Shown here piece after piece: positions 1-8,053 of a stretch of 64,000 bases of DNA. The stretch comes from Olsenella_K sp036454645 (GTDB lineage Bacteria; Actinomycetota; Coriobacteriia; Coriobacteriales; Atopobiaceae). Location: NCBI GenBank assembly GCA_036454645.1, contig JAZHSQ010000006.1, positions 10,085-74,084 on the forward strand. The letters run 5' to 3'. The notes under the pieces were generated by a model, which ran no database searches, was not told the origin of the DNA, and saw nothing but the letters and a program-made list of their open reading frames with translations. Both the position numbers and the translations under genes were made by a program. The stretch's first letter is position 1; the number at the start of each line of letters is the position of its first letter.

Positions 1-4
1 AACC

Positions 5-1126
5 ATGAACGAGAACGAGATCCCCAGCAACTACCTCGCGGTCATCAAGGTCGTCGGCGTCGGCGGCGGCGGCACCAACGCCGTCAACCGCATGATCGAG
101 GAGGGCATCCGCGGGGTCGAGTTCGTGGCCGTCAACACCGACGCCCAGGCGCTTGCCCTCTCCGACGCCGACATCAAGGTCCACATCGGCACCGACATCA
201 CCAAGGGCCTCGGCGCGGGCGCCGTCCCCGAGGTCGGCGCAGAGGCCGCCGAGGACTCCCGCGACGAGATCAAGGCCGCCATCGCCGGCTCCGACATGGT
301 CTTCATCACCGCCGGCGAAGGCGGCGGCACCGGCACCGGCGCTGCTCCCGTCGTCGCGGACATCGCGAAGAACGACGTGGGCGCCCTCACCGTCGGCGTC
401 GTGACCAAGCCCTTCGCCTTCGAGGGCCGCAAGCGCGCGACCAACGCCTCCTCCGGCATCAAGAACCTCTCCGAGAACGTCGACACCCTGATCGTGATCC
501 CCAACGACCGCCTGCTCGACCTCTCCGAGAAGAAGACCACCATGCTCGAGGCCTTCCGTATGGCCGACGACGTCCTGTGCCAGGGCTGCCAGGGCATCAC
601 GGACCTCATCACGGTCCCGGGCCTGATCAACCTCGACTTCGCCGACGTCTGCACGATCATGAAGGGCGCCGGCACGGCCATGATGGGCATCGGCGTCGCC
701 TCCGGCGACAACCGCGCGGCCGACGCGGCCGAGGAGGCCATCTCCAGCCGCATGCTCGAGAGCTCCATCGACGGCGCCACCCGCGTCCTGCTCTCCATCG
801 CCGGCAACAAGGACCTCGGCATCCAGGAGATCAACGACGCGGCCGACATCGTGGCCAAGAACGTCGACGCGGACGCCAACATCATCTTCGGCACGGTCGT
901 CGACGAGTCCCTGGGCGACCAGGTGCGCGTGACCGTCATCGCCACCGGCTTCAAGGACGACAACGTCACCAACCCCGGCGTCGCCTCCGCCTCCGCGCCC
1001 TCCGACCGCAGGGCCGGCGCGCGCGGCTCGCGCCCGGCGTCCCGCCCCGCCGCGGGCTCTCGCCAGGGCTCCGGCGAGCGCGACTTCGACATCCCCGACT
1101 TCCTCAAGCGCAGCACGCGCATGTAG
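5..1126 (+). CDS. ftsZ: Cell division GTPase FtsZ
   Basis: Tubulin-like GTPase that polymerises into the cytokinetic Z ring at mid-cell. The 373-residue product has the N-terminal glycine-rich nucleotide loop (VGVGGGGTNAVNRM, residues 17-30), the tubulin signature GGGTGTG at 106-112 and the T7-loop region NLDFADV near 208. A low-complexity Ser/Arg/Pro linker follows, and it ends in the conserved C-terminal peptide DIPDFLKR, which in relatives binds SepF and other division partners. The ATG lies five bases into the window, so its promoter and ribosome site are not visible. It heads a co-oriented run with pgeF, yggS and sepF, the usual Gram-positive order. Length and all motifs are normal. Confidence 0.98.
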   Translation: MNENEIPSNYLAVIKVVGVGGGGTNAVNRMIEEGIRGVEFVAVNTDAQALALSDADIKVHIGTDITKGLGAGAVPEVGAEAAEDSRDEIKAAIAGSDMVFITAGEGGGTGTGAAPVVADIAKNDVGALTVGVVTKPFAFEGRKRATNASSGIKNLSENVDTLIVIPNDRLLDLSEKKTTMLEAFRMADDVLCQGCQGITDLITVPGLINLDFADVCTIMKGAGTAMMGIGVASGDNRAADAAEEAISSRMLESSIDGATRVLLSIAGNKDLGIQEINDAADIVAKNVDADANIIFGTVVDESLGDQVRVTVIATGFKDDNVTNPGVASASAPSDRRAGARGSRPASRPAAGSRQGSGERDFDIPDFLKRSTRM

Positions 1127-1133
1127 GTGCCTG

Positions 1134-1961
1134 ATGCCCGGGCCGCTCATCGACAGGTACGGCTCGCGCGGCGTGACCCTGCTCGGCGACAGGAGCCGCC
1201 CGTGCGGGGTCACGTTCGCGTTCACGGAGCGCACGGGGGGCGTCTCCGGCGGGGACTTCTCCTCGCTGAACCTCGGGGGCGCGTGCGGGGACGACGCGGC
1301 CCTCGTGGCCGAGAACCGCCGCCGCGCCCTCGCCGCCCTCGGCGCCGAGGGGCTCCTCGGACGCCTCGTGTGCCCGCGCCAGGTGCACGGCGACAGGGTG
1401 GTCGTCGTCGACGACGCGGGGGAGGGGGCGCTCGCTCGAGCGCGCGCCGAGGCGGCCGAGGGCGCCGACGCCGTGGTCTGCACGGCGCCCGGGGTGCCGG
1501 TCCTCCTCTGCTTCGCCGACTGCGCCCCCGTGGTCCTCGTCGCCCCGGGCGGCTTCGCCGTCGCCCACTCGGGCTGGCGCGGCACGATTGCGCGCATCTC
1601 CGCAAAGGCCGTGCGCGTGCTCTGCGAGCGCACGGGCGCGGACGCCGGCGACGTCTGGGCCTACGTGGGGCCGCACGTCGGCGCGGGTGACTATGAGGTT
1701 TCGGAAGAGCTGATAGGGCGCTTCCGGGACGAGTTCGGTGCGAGAATCGAGCCGACCCGCCGACACCTCGACCTCGGCGCGGCCATCGGGAGCGCACTCG
1801 CCGAGGCCGGCGTGGCCCCCGAGCGCGTCGCCTGGGTCGGGGGCTCGACGGCCTCAGAGACCGGGCGCTTCTTCTCGTACCGCGCCTCGGGGGGCCATTG
1901 CGGGAGGCATGGCGCCATCGCGCTCATGCCCCTGGGAGAGACTGACGGAGCTGACCACTGA
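1134..1961 (+). CDS. pgeF: Laccase-domain peptidoglycan editing factor (YfiH/YlmD)
   Basis: Laccase-domain family protein of 275 residues, known in other bacteria as PgeF/YfiH/YlmD and linked to keeping wrongly built muropeptide precursors out of the wall; some homologues act on purine nucleosides. The three-ligand metal site is visible: His85 in RQVHG, Cys130 in FADCAPV and His145 in AHSGWRG. The start ATG follows the ftsZ stop by seven bases with only a weak ribosome site, suggesting translational coupling. Its stop overlaps the yggS start as TGATG. Position directly after ftsZ matches the ylmD position in Gram-positive division clusters. Substrate in this organism is unknown. Confidence 0.9.
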   Translation: MPGPLIDRYGSRGVTLLGDRSRPCGVTFAFTERTGGVSGGDFSSLNLGGACGDDAALVAENRRRALAALGAEGLLGRLVCPRQVHGDRVVVVDDAGEGALARARAEAAEGADAVVCTAPGVPVLLCFADCAPVVLVAPGGFAVAHSGWRGTIARISAKAVRVLCERTGADAGDVWAYVGPHVGAGDYEVSEELIGRFRDEFGARIEPTRRHLDLGAAIGSALAEAGVAPERVAWVGGSTASETGRFFSYRASGGHCGRHGAIALMPLGETDGADH

Positions 1962-2695
1962 TGCAGGTAGATGAGACACCAGAGCAGTACGAGGAGTTCC
2001 TCGTCGAGCGCCGGGCTAAGATCCTCGAGAGGATCGGCGAGGCCTGCCGGCGCGCCGGGAGGGACGAGGACGAGGTGCGCCTGCTCGCCGTCTCCAAGAC
2101 GGTGGGCCCCGAGGAGGTCGCCCTCGCGTGGGAGGCGGGCTACCGCGCCTTCGGCGAGAACTGCCCCCAGGAGCTCAAGCGCAAGGTCGAGGCCGCCAGG
2201 CAGCGCCCCGAGATGGCGGGCGCCCGCTTCGACATGATCGGCAACCTGCAGACCAACAAGATCAACATGGTCCTCGGCAACGCGGAGCTCGTCCACTCGG
2301 TCTCCTCCGTCCACCTCGCCGAGGCGATCTCCAAGAGGGCCCAGGCGCACGGGACGCGCGTGCGCTACCTCGTCGAGACGAACGTCTCCGGCGAGGAGTC
2401 CAAGTCGGGCTTCTCGCCCGACGAGGTGAGGCCCGAGGTGGGCTCCCTCCTCGAGCTGCCCAACATGGACCTGCTCGGCCTCATGACCATGGCCCCGGCC
2501 AACGACCCCGACGCCGCCCGCCGCACCTTCAGCGGGCTGAGGGAGCTGCGCGACGAGCTCGTCGCCGCCACCGGCCTCGAGCTGCCGGTGCTCTCCTGCG
2601 GGATGAGCGACGACTTCCCGATCGCGATCGAGGAGGGGTCGACCCTCGTGAGGCTCGGGAGGACGGTCTTCAGCCCCGACTACGACCTCAGGTAG
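1961..2695 (+). CDS. yggS: YggS/YlmE-family PLP homeostasis protein
   Basis: Alanine-racemase-fold pyridoxal-phosphate carrier of the YggS/PLPBP family, 244 residues. It contributes to PLP and amino-acid homeostasis and has no established catalytic reaction. The PLP lysine is Lys46 in LLAVSKT, followed by FGENCPQELKRK and IGNLQTNK. The C-terminal phosphate-binding signature is GMSDDFPIAIEEGSTLVRLG. Translation starts inside the pgeF stop (TGATG), so the two are coupled. The window also encodes pdxST and a PdxR-type regulator 58 kb away, consistent with the cell making its own PLP. Confidence 0.93.
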   Translation: MQVDETPEQYEEFLVERRAKILERIGEACRRAGRDEDEVRLLAVSKTVGPEEVALAWEAGYRAFGENCPQELKRKVEAARQRPEMAGARFDMIGNLQTNKINMVLGNAELVHSVSSVHLAEAISKRAQAHGTRVRYLVETNVSGEESKSGFSPDEVRPEVGSLLELPNMDLLGLMTMAPANDPDAARRTFSGLRELRDELVAATGLELPVLSCGMSDDFPIAIEEGSTLVRLGRTVFSPDYDLR

Positions 2696-2769
2696 GCGCT
2701 TGCCACGCAGGCGCCGCGCCGCCCGCATCCAGGGCGAACCCAGGCGCGGCCGTCGCACCGAGGACTCAC

Positions 2770-2813
2770 CTAAGACACAGCCAAGACGCACCCAAGACGC
2801 ATCCAAGACGCAC
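2770..2813 (+). repeat. 11-bp tandem repeat, four copies, upstream of sepF
   Basis: Four head-to-tail 11-bp units, consensus CCAAGACGCAC (the first unit is CTAAGACACAG), fill 2770-2813 in the 148-bp gap between yggS and sepF. The phase is exactly one helical turn, so the units would lie on one DNA face. They end 30 bp before the sepF start and lie in the leader if yggS and sepF are co-transcribed. No function is known; it could be a regulator array or simple slippage. Confidence 0.85.
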
Positions 2814-2843
2814 CACGAGAGACCACGACAGGAAGAGGGCACC

Positions 2844-3470
2844 ATGGGATTTCTGGACAACATCCGCGACAGGTTCTCGCACGGCAGCAACGACGACTAC
2901 TACGACGACGGCTACGAGGACGACTACTACGACGACGCCCAGGACGACGCGCCGACCGGCAGCGGGCTGCTCGGCAACACGCCGCGCCCCGAGGCGGAGA
3001 GCGTGTCGGTCTACACGCGCTCCGGCAAGCCGGTGAGCAACAACGCCGGCGGCCCGAGCAGCTACGAGGGCCAGAACCTCGACGAGGGCAGCTACGCCCC
3101 CACGTACCGCCGCGAGGACGGCGCCCGCCCGTCGAGCGCCTACGAGCAGGACGACGCGCCGGCGCGCCCCGCCCCGCGCGGCAACGCCTCCGGCCAGCTG
3201 CCGCCCTACGTCCTGAACGCCACCGCCTACGACGACGTCCAGGCCGTGGTGAGGCGCGTGAAGGGCAACCAGCCCGTCCTGCTGAACCTCGCCGACACCC
3301 CGGCCGACGTGGCCACGCGCATCCTCGACTTCTGCTTCGGCCTCTCCTTCGGCATCGAGGGCGAGGTCCAGCAGGTCGGCGACCAGGTCTTCGCGGTCCT
3401 GCCCGAGGGGATCCAGGTCTCCCAGGCCGACCTCGACAGGCTCGTTGCCGACGGCTCGCTCTCCAGATAG
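2844..3470 (+). CDS. sepF: Z-ring membrane anchor SepF
   Basis: Cell-division protein SepF, 208 residues, which tethers FtsZ to the membrane and aligns Z-ring filaments. It begins MGFLDNIRDRF, the short amphipathic membrane-targeting helix of the family. An acidic, Tyr/Asp-rich, probably disordered linker follows (roughly residues 12-120), then the conserved C-terminal SepF domain (about 120-195: PYVLNATAYDDVQ ... VLLNLADTP ... GEVQQVGDQVFAVLP). The chosen ATG follows a good ribosome site (GGAAGAGG). An in-frame upstream extension to 2700 is rejected because it encodes the 11-bp repeat and destroys the N-terminal helix. It sits in the standard slot after yggS. Confidence 0.95.
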   Translation: MGFLDNIRDRFSHGSNDDYYDDGYEDDYYDDAQDDAPTGSGLLGNTPRPEAESVSVYTRSGKPVSNNAGGPSSYEGQNLDEGSYAPTYRREDGARPSSAYEQDDAPARPAPRGNASGQLPPYVLNATAYDDVQAVVRRVKGNQPVLLNLADTPADVATRILDFCFGLSFGIEGEVQQVGDQVFAVLPEGIQVSQADLDRLVADGSLSR

Positions 3471-3516
3471 GGAAGTCCCAGGCAGGAAGGTCACCAGGTA
3501 GGGGTAGGTGGACACT

Positions 3517-4326
3517 ATGGACAAGATCAAGGCCACGGTGGGCATCGTCGGCGCGGGGTCGATGGGCGGCGCGATCGCGCGCGGCCTGGTCGCCTCCGGC
3601 GCCATGGACGCCGCGGACGTCTCCGTCTGCGACCCGAGCGCGGAGAAGGTCGGCGCCCTCGCAAAGCTCGGCATCGGCGGCTTCGGGAGTGCGGAGGAGC
3701 TCGTGGACGCCGGCACCGACGTGGTCGTGCTGGCGGTCAAGCCCCAGGTGCTGCCCGAGGTCGCGGCGACCCTCTCGGACAGGCTCGCGGGGAGGCTCGT
3801 GGTCTCCATCGCGGCGGGCGTCACGCTCTCCACGCTCGCGGACTACCTCGACGGCGCGCGCGTCGTGCGCGTGATGCCCAACCTGCTCATCCAGGTCCTG
3901 AGCGGCGCCACCGCGATCGCGCCCGGCCCCGCGGCGACGCCCGAGGACGTGGAGCTCGTGCGCGGGCTCTTCTCCGCGCTCGGCTGCGCCCAGGTCATGC
4001 GCGAGGACCAGCTGGACGCCGAGGGCGCCGTGGTGAGCTGCGGCCCCGCCTACCTGGCGCTGTTCGTCGACACCCTGACCAGGGCCGGCATCAGGGCGGG
4101 CCTGCCCGCCCAGGCCTGCCGCGAGATGGTCGAGATGACCATGCTCGGCGTGGGCAAGGCGCTGCTCGAGAGCGGGGAGCACCCCAGGGCCTACATGGAG
4201 AGGGTCACCTCGCCCGGGGGCACCACCGCCGCCGGCCTCCTTGCCCTGGAGCCCCACCTAGTGGAGGGCTCCTACGGCGCCGTCGACGCCGCGCTCGCGC
4301 GCACGCGCGAGCTTGCGGACGCGTAG
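3517..4326 (+). CDS. proC: Pyrroline-5-carboxylate reductase
   Basis: NAD(P)H-dependent reductase converting 1-pyrroline-5-carboxylate to L-proline, the last step of proline synthesis. The product of about 269 residues has the N-terminal Rossmann motif IVGAGSMGGAIARG, the central VRVMPNLLIQVLSGATAI and the C-terminal P5C reductase signature (TSPGGTTAAGLLALE). A GTG nine bases upstream (3508) is in frame but overlaps the GGGGTAGG ribosome site, so the ATG is preferred. proC in the ylm/division cluster is common in Gram-positives. Confidence 0.95.
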   Translation: MDKIKATVGIVGAGSMGGAIARGLVASGAMDAADVSVCDPSAEKVGALAKLGIGGFGSAEELVDAGTDVVVLAVKPQVLPEVAATLSDRLAGRLVVSIAAGVTLSTLADYLDGARVVRVMPNLLIQVLSGATAIAPGPAATPEDVELVRGLFSALGCAQVMREDQLDAEGAVVSCGPAYLALFVDTLTRAGIRAGLPAQACREMVEMTMLGVGKALLESGEHPRAYMERVTSPGGTTAAGLLALEPHLVEGSYGAVDAALARTRELADA

Positions 4327-4339
4327 GGGAGGGGCACCG

Positions 4340-4600
4340 TTGGTCTCGCTACCCTACGTCGTGATGAGGCTCTTCGAGTTCTATGAGATCCTCGTGGTAG
4401 TTTGGTGCATTCTCTCCTGGTTCCCCTTCTCGCCGGACGGCCTCCTCGGCGACGTCGCGGCGGTGATCGACAGGATCGTGCACCCCTACGTCGGCATCTT
4501 CCAGCGCTTCATCCCGCCCGTGGGCGGGCTGGACTTCTCCCCGGTGATCGCCCTGGTGGTTCTTAGCTTCATCGAGCGGCTCGTTGTGGGTATACTCTAA
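4340..4600 (+). CDS. YggT-family integral membrane protein
   Basis: Small YggT/YlmG membrane protein, about 86 residues, with two predicted hydrophobic spans (around VVMRLFEFYEILVVVWCIL and SPVIALVVLSFIERLVVGIL). Between them lies the family loop containing DRIVHPYVGIFQRFIPP. The family sits next to division genes and is implicated in membrane or envelope organisation, without a defined reaction. The start chosen is TTG at 4340, preceded by a strong GGGGAGGGG ribosome site. The longer reading from an ATG at 4313 would overlap proC and add a charged stretch unlike the family. It is the expected neighbour before divIVA. Confidence 0.85.
   Translation: MVSLPYVVMRLFEFYEILVVVWCILSWFPFSPDGLLGDVAAVIDRIVHPYVGIFQRFIPPVGGLDFSPVIALVVLSFIERLVVGIL
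4568..4596 (+). promoter_or_regulatory. Likely divIVA promoter
   Basis: TTCATC (4568-4573), a 17-bp spacer and a consensus-like TATACT (4591-4596) lie in the last codons of the yggT-family gene. The predicted start near 4603 leaves a leader of about 57 nt with a GC-rich hairpin before divIVA. This would let divIVA be transcribed apart from the upstream division genes. Confidence 0.55.
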
Positions 4601-4659
4601 CGCGTGTCACGCGCCAACCGCCGGTGGCGGGGCACGAATAAAGATCGAAAGGGATTGAG

Positions 4660-5370
4660 ATGGCCATTACTCCAGCTGACATCGAACAACTTGCGTTCTC
4701 GCCTTCCAAGCACGGATACGACACCGATGAGGTCGACGCCTTCCTCGAGCAGCTCTCGACCGAGGTCGATGCCATGCTGCAGAAGATCGCCGACCTCAAG
4801 GGCAGGCTGAACAACTCCGAGGCCCAGCTCCAGTCCTCGCAGGCCCAGGTCGCCGCCCTCCAGCAGCAGGTCGCCGACATGGAGGCCGAGGCCGCGGCGA
4901 GGCCGCAGCAGCCCGCCCCCGCGCCCGAGCTCGCGGCGCCGAGCGCAGACCTCTCCGTCTCCGAACGCCAGATCTCCCAGGTCCTCATCGTCGCCCAGCA
5001 GAGCGCCGACAAGCTCGTGGCGGACGCGCGCGACAACGCGGAGCGCATCCGCAACGAGGCCGACCAGAAGGCCCGCGAGGTCATCCGCCAGGCCCTCGCC
5101 GAGAAGCAGAACGAGCTCGACGAGATCGACCGCCTCAAGCAGTCCCGCGAGGACTTCCGCTCCGAGTACAAGAAGCTTCTCCAGCACTTCCTGGACGACG
5201 CCGACGCGGTCTTCCCCGAGTCGACGCCCGCCGTGTCCGCCCCTGCCACGTCTGCGCCCGCACCCGCGGCGCCCGCGCCGGAGCCTGACGTCGACTCCAC
5301 GGCCGTCGTCGAGCCGGTGACCGCTCCCGTGGCCTCCGCTCCGGGCGAGGACTTCGGCGACCTCGACTAG
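4660..5370 (+). CDS. divIVA: DivIVA-type polar/septal scaffold
   Basis: DivIVA/Wag31-family coiled-coil protein, 236 residues, that recognises curved membrane at septa and poles and recruits wall or division machinery. The N-terminal membrane-binding domain is clear (MAITPADIEQLAFSPSKHGYDTDEVDAFLEQL, described here by its ends ITPADIE and GYDTDEVDAFL). Heptad-rich coiled coil follows (about 35-75 and 105-180), interrupted by a Pro/Ala hinge near 85-100. The Ala/Pro-rich tail is likely disordered. The ATG is preceded by AAAGGGA. A strong terminator follows the stop, so this is the end of the division transcript. Confidence 0.93.
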   Translation: MAITPADIEQLAFSPSKHGYDTDEVDAFLEQLSTEVDAMLQKIADLKGRLNNSEAQLQSSQAQVAALQQQVADMEAEAAARPQQPAPAPELAAPSADLSVSERQISQVLIVAQQSADKLVADARDNAERIRNEADQKAREVIRQALAEKQNELDEIDRLKQSREDFRSEYKKLLQHFLDDADAVFPESTPAVSAPATSAPAPAAPAPEPDVDSTAVVEPVTAPVASAPGEDFGDLD

Positions 5371-5402
5371 GCAGCGGCCTGCACGAACCTGCGAAGAGCA
5401 CG

Positions 5403-5432
5403 GAGGCCCCGTCCCTGGACGGGGCCTCTTTC
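5403..5432 (+). terminator. Rho-independent terminator after divIVA
   Basis: Perfect 12-bp stem GAGGCCCCGTCC / GGACGGGGCCTC (5403-5414 with 5417-5428) followed by TTTC. It closes the division operon. Confidence 0.9.
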
Positions 5433-5447
5433 GTGCGTGGAGTCCCT

Positions 5448-5476
5448 TTGACGGGTCGCGTGGCTGGCGGTACAAT
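5448..5476 (+). promoter_or_regulatory. Strong promoter driving an orphan transcript
   Basis: TTGACG (5448-5453), a 17-bp spacer and TACAAT (5471-5476), among the best sigma-70-type promoters in the window. It lies just beyond the divIVA terminator and points away from divIVA. No plus-strand gene begins downstream; the next gene is convergent on the minus strand. Confidence 0.75.
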
Positions 5477-5482
5477 GCGAGG

Positions 5483-5578
5483 CAGGCGGACGGATTGCCC
5501 CCGTCCCCGAATCCCTGCCGTCAAGCGGTTAGGGTCTGGTTCAAAGCCTCTGCGCTACTCGCGCGGGGGCTTTGTCTT
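5483..5578 (+). ncRNA. Candidate orphan small RNA (about 96 nt)
   Basis: Between a strong promoter and an intrinsic terminator there is about 96 nt with no convincing open reading frame. The 5' part can fold into a hairpin: GGCAGG (5481-5486) pairs with CCTGCC (5514-5519), and GGACGG (5488-5493) pairs with CCGTCC (5501-5506) around a 7-nt loop. A single-stranded stretch follows (about 5520-5541), then the terminator stem. I do not recognise it as SRP RNA, 6S RNA, tmRNA or a known riboswitch, and no gene follows that it could control in cis. Existence as a transcript is inferred only from the signals; function is unknown. Confidence 0.6.
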
Positions 5579-5580
5579 TC
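5542..5580 (+). terminator. Intrinsic terminator of the orphan small RNA
   Basis: A 14-bp stem (5542-5555 with 5561-5574, two or three G-U pairs, loop TACTC) followed by TCTTTC. It begins CAAAGCC and ends GGCTTTG. It also separates the transcript from the convergent minus-strand gene ending at 5589. Confidence 0.85.
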
Positions 5581-5588
5581 TCACCTCC

Positions 5589-6662
5589 TCACTCCGTGCC
5601 GAGGGGCTCCCCAAGCTCGGGCAGGCCGGCCCAGAAGCGTCTGGGAACCCAGCTCGCTCGCAGGTCGTAGCCCCTCTGCGAGCGGTCGCGGCCGGGCAGG
5701 GCCATGCACTGGTAGAAGTGCCGCCACAGGGCCTCGACGCGGGCCTCCTCGGGGGCGTCGCGCCTGCGCGCCGCGAGCGAGGCCGCCTCTCCGGCGTCGA
5801 GGCGCACGAGGCCGCAGTCGCGCCTGCCGGGAAGGTGGAAGGCCGCCACGAGGTGGGCGGGGTCGAGGACGTAGAAGCGCTCGTCCAGGAGGCGGGAGGC
5901 GAAGTAGCCGCTCGTGAGCGGGATGGTGTCGTCCCGGGGGCTGAAGCTGGCGGCGAAGGAGCCGTCCTCCTGCCGCGAGAACCTCACGAACTGCCTCGTC
6001 CTCTCGCACTCGCCGGAGACCGAGAGCGCGAGGGCGGAGAGGTCCGCGACGCGGGGGTCCTGGAGCGCGGAGCGGACGGCGCCGCCGCGCTCGAACGCGA
6101 GCCTCAGGTAGCGGTGGACGACCTCCGGCGCCCCCTCGGAGCTCGAGGCGCAGGCGTAGAGGAGGCGGCGAACGCACGAGCCGGCGCAGCGCCTGGGGCA
6201 GCGGCCGGAGCGCGCGCGGGCGCAGCCCTCGGAGACGTGGCGCTCGAAGCCGCGCAGCACGCGTCGGGCGAGGGCGACCGTCTCGTCGCGCGCGCAGGAG
6301 GGTCCCTGGACCACCTCCTCGCCGAGGCGCGGCTGGCAGGCGCCGAGCGGGACGAGGCGGACCTGCGCGGCGCCCGCATGGGCGAGGTAGCCCGTCCCCA
6401 CGGCGGAGAGGATCCCCTCTGCCGTGGGCTCGCAGGCGATCGCGCAGGCGCCCGAGCGGGAGAGCGCGGCCCCGAGGGTGGATACGTCCTCGCGGACCGC
6501 GCCTGAGGACGCTTCGGGCGCCTGGGCGCGCGCGTCCTTCTCGCCTGCAGCCAGGGTGCCGCGCGACGGCGTCGCGCCGGCCGCCCCGGACGCCGCCTCA
6601 GAAGAGCGAGAGCTGGCCCTCGGCCTGCCTCCGCGCCCGGTTGTAGGAGCTTGCCCTTGCAT
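5589..6662 (-). CDS. DUF4130 / TIGR03915-type putative DNA metabolism protein
   Basis: Putative DNA repair or modification protein of the family that almost always accompanies the radical SAM protein encoded next to it. The C-terminal DUF4130 domain is recognisable: FVRFSRQEDGSFAASFSPRDD, then DPAHLVAAFH, an ALWRHFYQCMAL segment and the closing WVPRRFWAGLPE. A Cys cluster (CARARSGRCPRRCAGSC) lies in the middle. Biochemical function is unestablished; some relatives are fused to uracil-DNA-glycosylase-like domains. The ATG at 6662 overlaps the end of the radical SAM gene by 65 bp. The first 75 or so residues are low-complexity and may not all be translated, but I see no later standard start that is better. 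Confidence 0.8.
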   Translation of the reverse strand: MQGQAPTTGRGGRPRASSRSSEAASGAAGATPSRGTLAAGEKDARAQAPEASSGAVREDVSTLGAALSRSGACAIACEPTAEGILSAVGTGYLAHAGAAQVRLVPLGACQPRLGEEVVQGPSCARDETVALARRVLRGFERHVSEGCARARSGRCPRRCAGSCVRRLLYACASSSEGAPEVVHRYLRLAFERGGAVRSALQDPRVADLSALALSVSGECERTRQFVRFSRQEDGSFAASFSPRDDTIPLTSGYFASRLLDERFYVLDPAHLVAAFHLPGRRDCGLVRLDAGEAASLAARRRDAPEEARVEALWRHFYQCMALPGRDRSQRGYDLRASWVPRRFWAGLPELGEPLGTE

Positions 6663-8031
6663 CCTCCACCGCCTTCCTCCGGATGAGCTCGGCGTCGAGG
6701 GGCAGGCCCCCCGCCGTGGCGCCGTTGCAGGTCAGGAACGGCCGCGCGCGCTTGAGGGTGACCCTGAGGCGAGCCAGGTCGTCGAAGCCGAGGATGGCCG
6801 AGCGGCGCGCGCGGACGATGCGGCGCGCCCCGACCGGCCCGATGCCGGGGACCCTGAGCAGGGCCTCGAGCGGCGCCTCGTTCACCTCGACGGGGAAGAG
6901 GCCGATGTGGCGCAGAGCCCAGGCGAGCTTGGGGTCGAGGTCGAGGTCCAGCCAGGGCTCGTCGGCGCTGGTGAGCTCGCCCGGCCTGAAGTCGTAGTAG
7001 CGCATGAGCCAGTCCGCCTGGTAGAGGCGGTGCTCGCGGCGCAGCGGCACGGGCGTGCCCGGCTCGGGCAGGCGACCGTCCTCGATCATGGGCATGTAGG
7101 CGGAGAAGAAGATCCGCTTGAGGTCGTACCTCTCGTAAAGCGACCAGGAGAGGCGCAGGATCTGGTCGTCGCTCTCGGGCGTGGCCCCCACGATGAGCTG
7201 GGTCGACTGGCCGGCCGGGGCGAACGCGCGCCTCGAGGGGCTCACCCGGGAGCGACGTCCCCCGAGCCCGCGCGAGCCGCCCCCGGCCCCCTCCGCCAGG
7301 GGCGCCGCCGGGATGGGGGCACCGCCGGCGGTCGCGGTCCCTGTCGCAGCCCCGCGCGACGTCGCCGCGAGGGCGCGCGCGGGACCCCTCGTGCGCCCGC
7401 CGCGCTCCGACGCCTCCCTCAGCCGCAGCTCCTCCTCGTCCCTGCCGCGTCTGATCTGGGCCATGGGGCGCGTGATGCCGCCCGCGTCCTTGTCCGGGCA
7501 GAGCTCCGCCAGCGAGGCGGAGCTCGGCAGCTCGAGGTTCACGGAGAGGCGGTCGGCGAGCCTCCCCAGGCGCTCGACGAGCTCGGGGGAGGTGCCGGGG
7601 ATGACCTTGGCGTGGACGTAGCCGTTGAAGAGCAGGTCCTGGCGCAGGACGCGCAGGCACTCCACCATCCGCTCGCTCGTCTCGTCGGGCGTGCCGAGGA
7701 CGCCGGAGGAGAGGAAGAGGCCCTCGACGTAGTTGCGCTTGTAGAAGTCCACCGTGAGCTCGGCGAGCTCGCGCGGGGCGAAGGTGGCCCTGGGGCAGCT
7801 CGCGGACCTGCGGTTGACGCAGTAGGCGCAGTCGTAGGTGCAGGCGTTGCTCATGAGGACCTTGAGCAGGGAGACGCAGCGCCCGTCCGCGGTGAACGCG
7901 TGGCAGCAGCCGGCAGCGCGCGTCGCGCCGACCCTGCCGGCGACCGGCGCGCGCTCGGAGCCGGAGGAGGTGCAGGCGGCGTCGTACCTCGCCGCCTCCG
8001 CGAGTATGCCCAGCTTGGTATAGGTGTCCAC
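6598..8031 (-). CDS. Radical SAM putative DNA modification/repair protein (TIGR03916-type)
   Basis: Radical S-adenosylmethionine enzyme of about 477 residues with the [4Fe-4S] motif CTYDCAYC (Cys64, 68 and 71). The middle part is barrel-like, and a helix-hairpin-helix DNA-binding motif lies near the C-terminus (VPGIGPVGARRIV, about 405-417). This combination is typical of the putative DNA repair/modification radical SAM family paired with DUF4130 proteins. A Gly/Ala/Arg-rich insertion of about 65 residues after MAQIRRGRDEEEL looks disordered. The start chosen is GTG at 8031 behind GGGAGGC, beginning VDTYTKLGILAEAARYD like family members; an upstream ATG at 8079 lies across the promoter. It is first gene of a two-gene unit. 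Confidence 0.87.
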   Translation of the reverse strand: MDTYTKLGILAEAARYDAACTSSGSERAPVAGRVGATRAAGCCHAFTADGRCVSLLKVLMSNACTYDCAYCVNRRSASCPRATFAPRELAELTVDFYKRNYVEGLFLSSGVLGTPDETSERMVECLRVLRQDLLFNGYVHAKVIPGTSPELVERLGRLADRLSVNLELPSSASLAELCPDKDAGGITRPMAQIRRGRDEEELRLREASERGGRTRGPARALAATSRGAATGTATAGGAPIPAAPLAEGAGGGSRGLGGRRSRVSPSRRAFAPAGQSTQLIVGATPESDDQILRLSWSLYERYDLKRIFFSAYMPMIEDGRLPEPGTPVPLRREHRLYQADWLMRYYDFRPGELTSADEPWLDLDLDPKLAWALRHIGLFPVEVNEAPLEALLRVPGIGPVGARRIVRARRSAILGFDDLARLRVTLKRARPFLTCNGATAGGLPLDAELIRRKAVEDARASSYNRARRQAEGQLSLF

Positions 8032-8053
8032 CGGAGCCTCCCTTGTGCGTGAA

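Noticed and set aside
31..1122. Long open frame antisense to ftsZ
   Set aside because: Long antisense frames occur opposite nearly every gene here because of the extreme GC at third positions. The plus strand has all FtsZ motifs.
5483..5578. SRP RNA, tRNA-like or riboswitch identity for the orphan transcript
   Set aside because: The SRP RNA core (GGTCAGG...GGAAGCAGC type) is absent, there is no cloverleaf despite a GGTTCAAA string, and no downstream gene exists for a riboswitch.
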